From Aphrocallistes beatrix (lineage: Eukaryota > Porifera > Hexactinellida > Sceptrulophora > Aphrocallistidae), in the NCBI GenBank assembly GCA_963281255.1, contig OY725494.1, positions 124,001-188,000 on the forward strand: a stretch of 64,000 bases of DNA. The letters are read 5' to 3'. Of this stretch, positions 43,210-52,793 are shown one piece after another (the stretch's first letter is position 1; the number at the start of each line of letters is the position of its first letter). A program made the translations under genes and the position numbers. Below the pieces are notes generated by a model that searched no databases, was not told the origin of the DNA, and saw only the letters and a list, made by a program, of their open reading frames with translations.

Positions 43210-45409
43210 ATGGGGAAGAAACAGCATCAAAAGGACAAGATGTACCTTACAAACAAAGAGTGGAAAACACTGTACGGGGGTAAGAAAGCCGCGAAAACTG
43301 ACTCAGAAAAATACCGACGTCTCCCATACAACTACTGTGGTCTATCCTTACAGCCAGCTGAGCATCCATACTGTACTGACAAAGGGATTCTCTACGATCT
43401 GACACAGATTGTTCCTTTCCTTAAGAAGTTTAAGAACTGTCCCATTAGCGGAGAACCACTCAATGCTAAATCGCTTATAAAAGTGGTTTTCCACAGAAAC
43501 GCAGGAGGAAAAATACACTGTCCCATTACATATAAAGAATTCACCGAGCACTCTCATGTTATCCTGATCAAGAATACTGGTATGTCATATTTAAATATTT
43601 ATTAGAATTTGAAAGTTTTATAATTAATTTATTTCCGATGGTCATACAGTTATATTGATAAAATATATTCATCATTTAGCACCTTTGAAGGAAAGATAAT
43701 AAGTGGGATTGTCCCGTTTTCCAGTGTATAGGACCAATACAAACATACAGTCGACTCCGCTTAATCGGGCCACTTTTGGCAGGACCGGAATAGCTCTCAC
43801 ACATAGAAGCTAATACAAAATATTTTCGGTTAATAGGGTTCTCCGCTTAATCGGGGCAAAATGTCTTCTGACTAAAATACTACTTATGTCCCGATTTTCC
43901 TTTGCAGAGGTTGGCATGTACAGTCGACTCCGCATAATAGGGTCACATCGGTCAGAGGACATTTTGCCCCGATTAAGCGGAGAACCCTATTAACCGAACA
44001 TATTTGTATTAACTTCTATGTGTGAGAGCTATTCCAGTCCTGCCAAAAGTGGCCCGATTAAGCGGAGTCGACTGTATATAAAATAGTATTATGAACAGTG
44101 ATGCTAAATCTTGGGAGATAATAGTGAGTGATGGTCTCATGTAACAACAGAAATCTTGAGAACACACATGATTATTTTGTCTCTAGGAAACGTCTATTCA
44201 TTCGATGCGATACAAGAACTCAACCTTAAACCTAAGAACTTCCGAGATCTCTTAACAGATGAAGCATTCACCAAAGAAGACATGATCACTCTTCAAGATC
44301 CAAAGTGCTTAGATAAGTTCAACATTAGCGAATTCTACCACATTAAACACGATCTGTCTTGGCAGACAGACGAAGATCCTTCCGACCCAATGAAACACAT
44401 CAGGCACATAACCTGTGAGGCGAAAGCCGCACTTGAGGAAGTTTATAGCGAAGAGAAGAAGGCGAGAATTGAAAAGGCGAAAACTAACACTTCTAGCGAC
44501 TGCCCTGAAGAGTTGACTGATAGGAATAAAGCTCATTACTCGACAGGAACCGCTTCTGTCGCATTCACTTCAACTGCTATGCCTCGCGAAACTCACATTA
44601 CACCAGCGATTTTAGGCAGAGACACGATTCGATACGGAATGGTGAAGAAAAAAGGCTATGTACGCATCGTGACAAATTTCGGTGATATTAATCTAGAGTT
44701 ACATTGCGAATATGTACCGAAAACCTGCGAAAACTTCATCAAATTGTGTAAAAAGAGTTATTATGATGAGACTATTTTCCATCGCTCGATTCGCAATTTC
44801 ATCTTACAGGGTGGGGATCCGAAAGGGGATGGAACTGGGGGTGATTCACTCTGGGGTGGAGAGTTTAAAGATGAGTTTAAATCGCATTTAGTTCATTCTG
44901 GTCGCGGGATTTTAAGCATGGCGAATTCTGGCCCAGATACTAACCGCTCCCAATTCTTCATCACCTATCGACTGTGTATGCATTTAAACAATAAGCACAG
45001 CGTGTTTGGGAAGGTTGTGGGGGGATTTGAAGTTATAGATGAAATAGAGAAAATTGAAACGGATAAAAAGGATGTTCCTATTTCAGAGGTTAAAATCCTC
45101 ACAACTATCGTGTTTGTGGATCCTTTTCAAGAAGTTGATGATCAACTGTCACGAGAGAGTGAAAAAAAGCTGGAAGAGAAAACACGAGCTGAAAAAGTTG
45201 AGATAGACCACCGACTTTTGCCACCTAAATCGAATGAAATTATTCCTAAAACAGACAGAGTTGTTGGGAGGTATATCGATGTGAAAAAGGATGTTGAAAA
45301 GTTAGAAGAGACAGGATCTAAACGTAAGATTGGAAGTAAGGAAACTGCAGATGTAAAAAAGAAAGTCAAACCTTCTAAGAGTGGATTTAGTGACTTCAGT
45401 TCTTGGTGA
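43210..45409 (+). CDS. PPIL2: PPIL2-type U-box peptidyl-prolyl isomerase (CYC4/CYP60)
   Basis: Two exons, 43210-43579 and 44187-45409, joining in phase 1 at NTG|NVYSFDA to 530 residues (human PPIL2 520). N-terminus MGKKQHQKDKMYLT is diagnostic. A U-box (about 40-110) includes LSLQPAEHPYCT and CPISGEPL. A linker has KNFRDLLTDEAF and HYSTGTASVAFTSTAM. The cyclophilin domain (about 275-435) has GYVRIVTNFGDINLELHC, FHRSIRNFILQGGDP with the catalytic Arg, and SQFFIT. The C-terminus GFSDFSSW is conserved. This is a nuclear, spliceosome-associated ubiquitin ligase. The cyclosporin-contact Trp of CypA is His here (CMHLNNKH; Tyr in human PPIL2), so low drug affinity is expected. The intron is filled by two family A elements. 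Confidence 0.97.
43746..43870. mobile_element. Family A MITE, right-truncated, in PPIL2 intron
   Basis: Left end TACAGTCGACTCCGCTTAAT; stops within AAAATGTCTTCTGAC, followed by a TCCCG... GGTTGGCATGTA fragment of the TGCCAAC repeat. It appears inserted in that older repeat. Confidence 0.75.
43919..44076. mobile_element. Family A MITE, complete, in PPIL2 intron
   Basis: Ends TACAGTCGACTCCGCATAAT and GGAGTCGACTGTA with TA flanks. Second copy in the same 607-bp intron. Confidence 0.85.
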
Positions 45410-45885
45410 AGAGGTGTTGAATTATTGTACTTTATAACATGAGTGTGGTTAATGGTAATATTCTAGGCTTCTATTTTACTATCAATACATAAAGAAATGA
45501 GTTTCATAAATTTATGAACGGAATTCAAACTAATTTTGAAATGTATCTCTTCTTCCTTGCTTTGATCATTTTTCACACCTCAAATTTAAATATTGAACAG
45601 TTTCTTTTTCGATATTTGCACTTTCATGCGACCAAATTTCCAAATATTTCATGCAATCAACTCCGCTTAATGGGGTCACTTCGGTCAGAGGATATTTTGC
45701 CCCGACAAGCAGAGAACCCTATTAACCGAAAATATTTTGTATTAGCTTTTATGTGTGAGAGCTATTCCGGTCCTGCCAAAAGTGACCCTATTAAGCGGAG
45801 TCGACTGTGCCTAGTATTTTCCTCAATTCAATAATTTCTCTGTTGAAAACCAAAAATATATTTTTTTACACCTGTTTAGCGTATA
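45410..45885. other. Spacer with family A MITE
   Basis: PPIL2 3' UTR and a family A element at 45654-45808 (AATCAACTCCGCTTAATGGG to GGAGTCGACTGT, ends slightly eroded). The 106-codon ORF at 45514 mostly reads the MITE. A TTTAG acceptor six bases before the next ATG suggests a UTR intron. Confidence 0.6.
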
Positions 45886-46897
45886 ATGGGCAGAGGTAAG
45901 AAAAAAATTCTTAAAGATGGGAGATCCAAAGGGAAAGAATCCACTGCTAAACAGTCAGCTCTGAAAAACGAGTTGAAAAGTCTAGAATTTCACAACCCAG
46001 GTCCCCACTTCCAAGCTTACTACCAGAACATTCCTAGGAAGAGAGGGAAGGTGCAAGGAGTTCCCATCGCTCCCTCTGTCAAGTCAAGTGACCAATTTCT
46101 AGGTTTGTACTGAGAAGTTTCAGAAACAAAAAAATTAAAACATTTCTCAATGCTTTTTTTGAGGTCCGCGATCATTAGCGTAACAATTCACATACATGCC
46201 AACTTGAATACACTTCTTTTTCGCTTTCTATTGAGCTAATTTTCACGAGTGCTCGTTTTTACAGGAAATTCCCCGTTATGTCCCATTTTTTTGGATTCCA
46301 TAGCTAAGACTTTTCTATTGCGTCCCGCCATGTCCCGCGAAATTCATCGCCGCTTCCCGCTTTTATCATGGCTCAAGTTGGCATGTATGAACTTTAACCG
46401 CGATTAAAGCTGGACGCGGTGTTGAATTTCGCGGACATGGCGGGACGCAATGAAAAAGTATTATACATGGAATCAAAAAAGCGGGACATAATGGGGAAAT
46501 TTCATGTAAAAACAGGACACTCGTGAAAATTAGCTCAATAGAAGAGTGAAAAAAGCGGGACGTCCCGCCCAAAACGGGATATTGGCATGTATGATATGAT
46601 ATCTTGATTAATATTATTTTGCTAGCTGTCTACAACCATGAAGGGCTTCTTAGTGTGTCCAATCAAGACCTGTGTGACTGCATCTCACAGACTTGTCCTG
46701 GATGCCATTTCCCCTGCCAGAGATGTGGCTCCACGAAATGTGGTGTGGAGTGTCGATGCAATCGGAAGTGGCAGTATATTAACAAGGAGGTTGATGGGAA
46801 TTTTCAATCTTGCCTCTCGAGCAAAGATGTAGGGGCAACAATTCTAATCCCTTTGGATAGTAAGAACGAGTTTTTATTCGAGACTAATCGCCAGTAG
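45886..46897 (+). CDS. ARL14EP-like protein (ARL14 effector family)
   Basis: Two exons, 45886-46102 and 46626-46897, joined in phase 1 to 162 residues. Exon 1 is basic (MGRGKKKILKDGRSKGKES) and contains ALKNELKSLEFHNPG, matching the ALRSLQFTNPG stretch of human ARL14EP. Exon 2 holds the signature Cys-rich domain: DLCDCISQTCPGC, CQRCGSTKCGVECRCNRKW, seen in ARL14EP/C11orf46 as CGSTKCG.ECRC.RKW. Human ARL14EP (260 aa) links ARL14 GTPase to myosin 1E and also acts with chromatin factors; this shorter protein lacks most of the N-terminal region. The intron (46103-46625) is occupied by TGCCAAC repeats. Confidence 0.88.
46191..46595. mobile_element. Two head-to-head TGCCAAC/TCCCGC repeats
   Basis: 46191-46388 runs ACATGCCAACTTGA to AAGTTGGCATGTA. 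46390-46595 carries GCGGGACATAATGGGG and ends ATTGGCATGTATG. They are complementary halves, filling the ARL14EP-like intron. Confidence 0.7.
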
Positions 46898-47707
46898 TTT
46901 ATTCATTATGAATTTCCGTATATTTCAGAACACTAAGAGTTTGAGAGTAATTAAGTATAGAGTGGGAAATTTAGAGATTAAATTTTTTTTGAAAAAGATA
47001 TTTGATTCAAGGGATTTTCTAGGAGCGCGAGACGCTCCTTTAGGCGTATGATTTTAAACCCGAAAGTGTTTAGGAGCGTTAAAATTTAGAATATTACCCA
47101 ATTTACCCTATATTATAATCAGGGCATTGTACTGCCCTCCAGAGATACGCTCCTATTCTTAAACGCATACATTTTGATATGCCTAAATCGATAAATAACA
47201 TGATAATATTGGGTAAATTGGGTAATATTCTAAATTTACACGGTCCTAAATACTTAGGGCTTAAAATTATACGCCTAAAGGAGCGTCTCGCGCTCCTAGA
47301 TAATCCCTTGATTATAATGTTATTTATCGATTTAGGCGTACGAAATTGTATGAGTTTGAGACTAGGAGCGTATCTCTGGAGGGCTGTATAATAAATACAG
47401 GCTATCATGCTTACATTTTAACAGTAATAATCTAAATGTATATTGATTAATCAGATTTTCCCCTTTTTTACAATTTAAATGATGATCAGGAATTTCCTCA
47501 TTTCCCAAGTGAAATCATTTGTTGTAAGCTAGTATAACTTTTGATTAGTTTATTAGCTAATCTTAGAATATAAGCAGTGTTAGCATGTATCATTGTGTTC
47601 TATGCTAACATAGTGTATTAGGTATGTTTATTTGCACTGTAAATCAGCATTTGCAAGATTCTACTGTATATAAGTAGAGATCCATTATGTCAGTTTTAAA
47701 CTGCTAA
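46898..47707. other. Spacer with palindromic family N element
   Basis: Holds family N at 47010-47395: GGAGCGCGAGACGCTCC at the left and GGAGCGTCTCGCGCTCC towards the right, with internal paired ATCGATAAATAACA motifs. It is followed by the AT-rich promoter of the first membrane-protein gene. Confidence 0.6.
47667..47674 (+). promoter_or_regulatory. TATA box of membrane-protein copy 1
   Basis: TATATAAG, 41 bp before the ATG at 47708. The same octamer precedes copies 2 (49810) and 3 (51642) at similar distances, so it is very likely the core promoter. Confidence 0.75.
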
Positions 47708-48835
47708 ATGAAATTGATATTACTTATTTTATATATAATTTTTTCATTAGTTGGAATTCAATTCTTAATAGGAAATGTTATATCCATTTTTTGGTTTATC
47801 TATTTCGTCAAAAGCATCGTTTATAGGAGAAATATTTCGAAATCGTGTCTTCAACAAAACGAAACAAGTCCCCAAAGTTTGTCGTATTTTAATAACAAGA
47901 CATTTCTCGTCAGGGATGCATTTCTGCTAGCAATGCTTTTAGTAGAATGGTTTGGTCTGATATCTACTTCACTTTTAATTGTTGATAGCCACCTGATATA
48001 TGTTCGTGATTGCTTGTATAGAACTAATAATGGATCATATTTGTTGTCGATTCATGCTAGCTCAAATATTCCCTGCTATCTAAACGATGTCGAACTTCAG
48101 ATATTGAATTCTGAAGTAAATTCTTCCATCTTTCAATTTGCGTACAGTTGTCTATCCCTATGCACAGTTTTGGTTATAAGTTTGTGCAGATACCTAACTG
48201 CTCGTTACGCACGTTTAAGCTGGATTAAGTCCAACACAATTCCTTACTTCATTTTCTTATCTGTGTTGATATTAGTCATCCTGAATCTTCTGAAATTTTT
48301 CTGTCATCTTTTATTCTTGAGTGAATGTATTCTCTGGATTTTTGAAGTAATTTTATTAGGATTAATGTTTAGAGAGTCTAAAAAGCTCCTCATGGTCATG
48401 AACTGGACGAATATAGACTTATCTATCGCACAAAATCAACCGAACTTACTTTACAGATCTAAATGTATGAAGAAGAGATTCAAGAAATTTGTAATTTTAT
48501 TATGGATTGGTGCATTCTTCTTTGTTTTCCTGCATTTTTTACATATAAGTATTTTCGGTGCAGATCTGATCCTCAACTTTATCCATGATCATCCTGAAAA
48601 CAGATCTTTTTGCCAGATACATAGTGTTCAGTACATTCCACAGCCTATCAGAATGACAGTAACCGTCTTATCACTGATTTCCCTCACTATCTCAAATGCC
48701 ATGATCTCATTACCATTCTACCTCACCTCCTTATACATCATGTGTGTGATCATTTGGCGGCTTGTCAAAGGAAAAAGTGGACTTAGGACTCATTTCTATT
48801 ATAAAAATCTTAAAACCCCACTCATCAAATGTTAA
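47708..48835 (+). CDS. Orphan multi-pass (about 7-TM) membrane protein, copy 1
   Basis: Intronless 375-residue protein, rich in Leu/Ile/Phe. Hydrophobic segments at about 4-33, 66-95, 139-162, 176-197, 200-222, 263-290 and 318-352 suggest seven passes. The loop after segment 2 has Cys residues and sequons (NGS, NSS). Between segments 3 and 4 lies the invariant stretch RYLTARYARLSWIKSNTIPY, placed where GPCRs carry their DRY/ICL2 region, followed later by WTNIDLSIAQN, shared by all copies. I do not recognise the family. A lineage-specific receptor is the leading guess, a transporter or channel is possible. Tandem copies follow at 49864 and 51678. Confidence 0.8.
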   Translation: MKLILLILYIIFSLVGIQFLIGNVISIFWFIYFVKSIVYRRNISKSCLQQNETSPQSLSYFNNKTFLVRDAFLLAMLLVEWFGLISTSLLIVDSHLIYVRDCLYRTNNGSYLLSIHASSNIPCYLNDVELQILNSEVNSSIFQFAYSCLSLCTVLVISLCRYLTARYARLSWIKSNTIPYFIFLSVLILVILNLLKFFCHLLFLSECILWIFEVILLGLMFRESKKLLMVMNWTNIDLSIAQNQPNLLYRSKCMKKRFKKFVILLWIGAFFFVFLHFLHISIFGADLILNFIHDHPENRSFCQIHSVQYIPQPIRMTVTVLSLISLTISNAMISLPFYLTSLYIMCVIIWRLVKGKSGLRTHFYYKNLKTPLIKC

Positions 48836-48868
48836 GCTAAAAATATATGGTAGATAGATTAGATATAC

Positions 48869-48934
48869 ATAGATATAGATATAGATATAGATATAGATAT
48901 AGATATAGATATAGATGATATAGATATAGATATA
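48869..48934. repeat. (ATAGAT)n microsatellite
   Basis: About eleven hexamer units with one irregularity, just after copy 1 of the membrane family. Confidence 0.9.
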
Positions 48935-49246
48935 TAAAATCTATTTTTTATTAAAAGTTCCTTTTAAAATTATTTTTTTAGATACTTGATTATATATAGT
49001 TAATTCATATGTCTATAGTTAATATGTCTTATACCAATTCTACTATAATTAAATGAATAATGGAAATCTTACTCAACCAACTATTCCCACAGGAAAATTT
49101 TATGGGGACAAATTCTTGATTTTTATATTAGGTAATCCATCTTGTAAAAATGTTAGTATCCATCTTGTAAAAATATATAATTATGTAATTAATATGCTAC
49201 GAATATAAGCATATTAATTACATAATTATATTTTCTACAATTAATA

Positions 49247-49663
49247 GCAAGATGACCTAGTTTTCCTTTGGAAATTGTTTGTAGAACGAAAACTTCCCAT
49301 ACCACCATTTTAATAATTATTAATAATACATCCCATCAATGGACAATGGATTTTACTGACTTATTTTCGGTTAAGTCATTTTAGGCGGGAAAGCCATAGA
49401 AATGCGGGGTCCATACTATAAATAGAATGGACCCCAGGTCATTGGCGGTTTTTAATTATTTAATATTAAAAACCGCCAATAACCTGGGGTCCATTCTATT
49501 TATAGCATGGACCCAGCATTTCTATGGCTTTCCCGCCCAAAATGAGTTAGCAAAATCCATTGTCCATTGGTAGGGTATTATTAAGAATTAAGAATTATAA
49601 AAATGGTGAAATGGGAAGTTTTAGTTCTACAAACAATTTCCAAAGGAAAACAGGTCATCTTGC
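49247..49663. mobile_element. 417-bp near-perfect palindrome (family E double element)
   Basis: Left end GCAAGATGACCTAGTTTTCC pairs with the right end GGAAAACAGGTCATCTTGC. The arms continue through AAACTTCCCATACCACCATT, ATTTTAGGCGGGAAAGCCAT and GTCCATACTATAAATAGAAT to a centre near 49455. Minor mismatches only. It lies between membrane copies 1 and 2. Confidence 0.85.
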
Positions 49664-49777
49664 TTATGATATAACAATGTTAGCATATCATCATTTCAAT
49701 ACAGTTTTAATGAGATACTAGGACAAATTAAAAAATGCTAACGAAGTTTGCAAAATTTAACTAAGCACAAATAATTC

Positions 49778-49817
49778 CTTATATAGGCTCCAAGCTAATG
49801 CTTAGAGCCTATATAAG
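49778..49817. promoter_or_regulatory. Inverted TATA pair before membrane-protein copy 2
   Basis: CTTATATAGGCTC and GAGCCTATATAAG are exact inverted repeats around a 14-nt loop. The right arm supplies the TATATAAG box (49810-49817), 54 bp before the ATG at 49864. The left arm would be a TATA box for the minus strand. Confidence 0.65.
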
Positions 49818-49863
49818 AAATTTTTTGTTTTACACCAACAACTCATTGTCAATTTAACACCAA

Positions 49864-50987
49864 ATGGAACTGTTATTAATTGGTATATATATTTATCTCT
49901 CATTGGCTGGAATTATTTCTTTAGTAAATGCTGTCGTATTCTGTTTTTGGCTTGCCTATCTGGTCAATAGCAGCATCTATAGGAGAAAACTTTTGAGGTT
50001 GAGTTTCCAACAAGAGCGAGAAAATTCTCAGAATTTGCCATCTTACAACAATAAAACTTTCATAGTCAGGGACGTTTTTCTGCTAGCAATCCTCGTGACT
50101 GAAGTACTAGGTGGGTTGTTCTATGTGATTTCGTATGTATATGCCAGCGTGCAAAATGGAAATGAGTGCGTGGAAAGAGACAATAATGAAACTTTGTTAT
50201 TGAAACAAATTAAAATCTCCGATTTATCCTGCTTCATGAATAACTTTGAAATTCAGAGTTTAAATTCTAAATTGAATCATTCCCTCGTTCTACTGACATA
50301 CAGTTGTCTATCTCTATGCCAGTTTTCGTTATAAGTTTGTGCAAATACCTAACTGCTCGTTACGCACGTTTAAGCTGGATTAAGTCCAACACAATTCCTT
50401 ACTTCATTTTCTTTTCTGTGTTGATATTAGTCATCCTGAATCTTCTGAAATTTTTCTGTCATCTTTTATTCTTGAGTGAATGTATTCTCTGGATTTTTGA
50501 AGTCATTTTACTAGGAATAACATTCAGAGAGTTCAAAAGGCTCCTCATGGTAATGAACTGGACGAATATAGACTTATCTATAGCACAAAATCGACCGAAT
50601 TTGCTTCACAGATCAAAACTCATGAAGAAGAGATTTAAAAAACTTATAATTCTATTATGGATTGGCGGATTCCTGTTTGTTTTCCATCATTTGATCCGTT
50701 TAACTATCATTGGTGTGGAACTAATCCTGAATCTCATCCATCATCATCACGAGAGTAGATCTTTTTGCCAGATACATACTCAGTACATTCCACAGCCAGT
50801 CACATCCATAATGTCCCTACTATCATTGATTTCCTTACTCGTCGCATCCCTTACAATGACATTGCCCTCACACATTGCCTCGTTCTACTTGATCTATGTC
50901 ATAATTTGGCGACGTGTTAAAGGGAAAAGTGGATTTAGGACTCACTTTTCATACCAAGATCTTAGAATTCCACTCATTCAAAAATAA
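49864..50987 (+). pseudogene. Orphan multi-pass membrane protein, copy 2 (frameshifted)
   Basis: Homologous to copies 1 and 3 along its full length, with the same start, stop position and TATA box, but the frame breaks near 50317-50320. Copy 1 reads CTATGCACAGTTTTGG where this copy reads CTATGCCAGTTTTCG, one base fewer. The first frame (156 codons) covers segments 1-3; the second frame, entered by 50330 and open to 50987, covers the conserved KYLTARYARLSWIKSN block to the C-terminus. No other stop or shift is seen, so it is either a very young pseudogene, a recoded gene, or an assembly error. Confidence 0.75.
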
Positions 50988-51104
50988 GCTTGTTTCTATA
51001 GATATAGTATACCTGTGTATATGTATGTGTTTGTGTAATTTTGATGTTTATACATTTTAAAATTAAAGTCTGAAAACTATAGCATATACTTTTTGATATC
51101 TTAC

Positions 51105-51225
51105 TTTCTTCTTTCATGCCACAATTCCTGTAATCATAAAGGTTCTGTCATTATTGCAATTGCCGGAAAATACGGTGTGCGACTGTTTCTAGCATGCAGC
51201 TCAGCGAAAATACGATATTATGTAT
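51105..51225 (+). pseudogene. Possible relic of the proteasome beta-3 gene 5' end
   Basis: The frame at 51093 reads KGSVIIAIAGKYGV, close to [14 protein letters not shown] at the start of the intact psmb3 gene at 53390. The DNA also aligns (GGTTCTGTCATTATTGCAAT against GGTTCTGCCATCATAGCAAT). Resemblance fades after about 40 codons. It is probably a decayed partial duplicate on the same strand. The match is short, so chance is not excluded. Confidence 0.45.
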
Positions 51226-51641
51226 CCATGGTAAGAGTGCGTATAAATCGACTAGTTAAATACACTCTTGTATCACATATTCATCATATTTTCACACCTT
51301 TTATTATAGTCTATAAATAAACTGACAAGATATGGAAATTCCTCGTTCCATACATAATCTCAAAAGGAAATTAGAACTATCGAGATATAAAATATGAAAA
51401 TTTTGATCTTTGATAGCTAACTTAGCGTATAATGTTAATGCTTCACGTGTTAGCCTCAGGAATTGTTCTGTGATAATAACATAGAATAGGATAAATTGAA
51501 TTTATAGTGAAATGATTGCTGCCTGGATTATCCAAACCCTTAGATTCGGATTACACTGGAATACTACGAATAGGATAAATTGAAAGCGGTACACTGTAAT
51601 TTCTAATAGGATAGTCCCTAAAGATAACAGTAGTTGTACTA

Positions 51642-51649
51642 TATATAAG
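51642..51649 (+). promoter_or_regulatory. TATA box of membrane-protein copy 3
   Basis: TATATAAG, 36 bp before the ATG at 51678, matching copies 1 and 2. Confidence 0.72.
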
Positions 51650-51677
51650 GAGAGTTCATTCTACTTGATACTATGAA

Positions 51678-52793
51678 ATGGAATCGTTTTCTATTGGTAT
51701 ACATACTTATCTCTCTGTAATTGGATTTATTTTCTTACTAACGACGGTGTTATACTTATTTTGGCTTATCTATTTGGTCAAAAGGATCGTTTATAGGAGA
51801 AAACTTCTGAGATCGAATCTTCAACGAAATGAAACAGAAAATAATTTGACATCTTACAACAACAAAACTCTTCTTGTCAGGAATTCATTTCTGTTGGCAA
51901 TCTTCATCGTAGAGTGGTTAAGTGGGGTGTTTTGTATGATTTTGATCGTGTATAGTTACCTTCAAATTGAACGTGAGTGCGTTGGTAGAAACAGTAGTCG
52001 ATCAGATTTGTTAGATCTTTCTAACATTTCAGATTTCTCTTGCTTTTTACGCAATGATAATATCCAGAGGATAAAACCTGGGTTAGTTTCTTCCCTCTTT
52101 CTACTCGCATGCAGTTGTGTAATACTGGATGCGGTTTTGATTATAAGTTTGTGCAAATACCTAACTGCTCGTTACGCACGTTTAAGCTGGATTAAGTCCA
52201 ACACAATTCCTTACTTCATTTTCTTCTTTGTGCTGATAATAGTCATCCTGAATCTTCTGAAATTTGTTTGCCAACTTTTGCTCTTCATCGAATGCATTTT
52301 CTGGATTTTTGAAGTAATATTATTAGGACTAATGTTCAAAGCGTTCAGGAAGCTCATCATGGTAATGAACTGGACGAATACAGACTTATCTATCGCACAA
52401 AATCGACCGAATTTGCTTCGCAAATTCACACTCATGAAGAATACATTCCGGAAACTTGCAATTCTAGTATGGATTGGAATATTCTTAATGGTTTTCTACC
52501 ATTTCATCCATATTGGCGTATTATGTACGAAGGTAGTCCTGAACTTTATTAATAATCCCGAAAAATTATCCTTTTGCGAGATGCATAGTCAGTACATTCC
52601 ACTGCCCGTTATCCTCGTGACCTTCCTCCTCTCAGTTATTTCACTCTCCGCTGCATACCTAATACTCTTGCTACCCTTATACATTTCCTCATTCTACATT
52701 GTCTGTGTGATCATTTGGCGATGTGCTAGGGGAAAAAGTGGATTTAAGACTCACTATTCTTATAAGGATCTTGAAATTCCTCTTATCAATTAG
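51678..52793 (+). CDS. Orphan multi-pass (about 7-TM) membrane protein, copy 3
   Basis: Intronless 371-residue paralogue of the gene at 47708, with the same predicted seven hydrophobic segments, the same central KYLTARYARLSWIKSNTIPY block and the shared WTNTDLSIAQNRPNLL, YIPLPV and CVIIWR...GKSGF motifs. Outside the central block it is clearly divergent from copies 1 and 2, especially in the loop after segment 2 (ECVGRNSSRSDLL), as expected for ligand-facing regions of a receptor family. An ATG at 51673 is out of frame. The function is unknown. Confidence 0.8.
   Translation: MESFSIGIHTYLSVIGFIFLLTTVLYLFWLIYLVKRIVYRRKLLRSNLQRNETENNLTSYNNKTLLVRNSFLLAIFIVEWLSGVFCMILIVYSYLQIERECVGRNSSRSDLLDLSNISDFSCFLRNDNIQRIKPGLVSSLFLLACSCVILDAVLIISLCKYLTARYARLSWIKSNTIPYFIFFFVLIIVILNLLKFVCQLLLFIECIFWIFEVILLGLMFKAFRKLIMVMNWTNTDLSIAQNRPNLLRKFTLMKNTFRKLAILVWIGIFLMVFYHFIHIGVLCTKVVLNFINNPEKLSFCEMHSQYIPLPVILVTFLLSVISLSAAYLILLLPLYISSFYIVCVIIWRCARGKSGFKTHYSYKDLEIPLIN

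Larger units (their letters stand above)
48836..49863. other. Spacer with microsatellite and large palindrome
   Basis: Contains the (ATAGAT)n run at 48869-48934, a small inverted repeat ATTATGTAATTAATATGCT / AGCATATTAATTACATAAT at about 49180-49230, the 417-bp palindrome at 49247-49663 and the copy-2 promoter. Confidence 0.6.
50988..51677. other. Spacer with proteasome beta-3 relic and copy-3 promoter
   Basis: Holds a short psmb3-like remnant at about 51105-51225 and then AT-rich sequence up to the TATA box at 51642. No intact gene. Confidence 0.5.

Noticed and set aside
45514..45834. 106-codon ORF after PPIL2
   Set aside because: Its second half is a family A MITE and the first half has no coding character.
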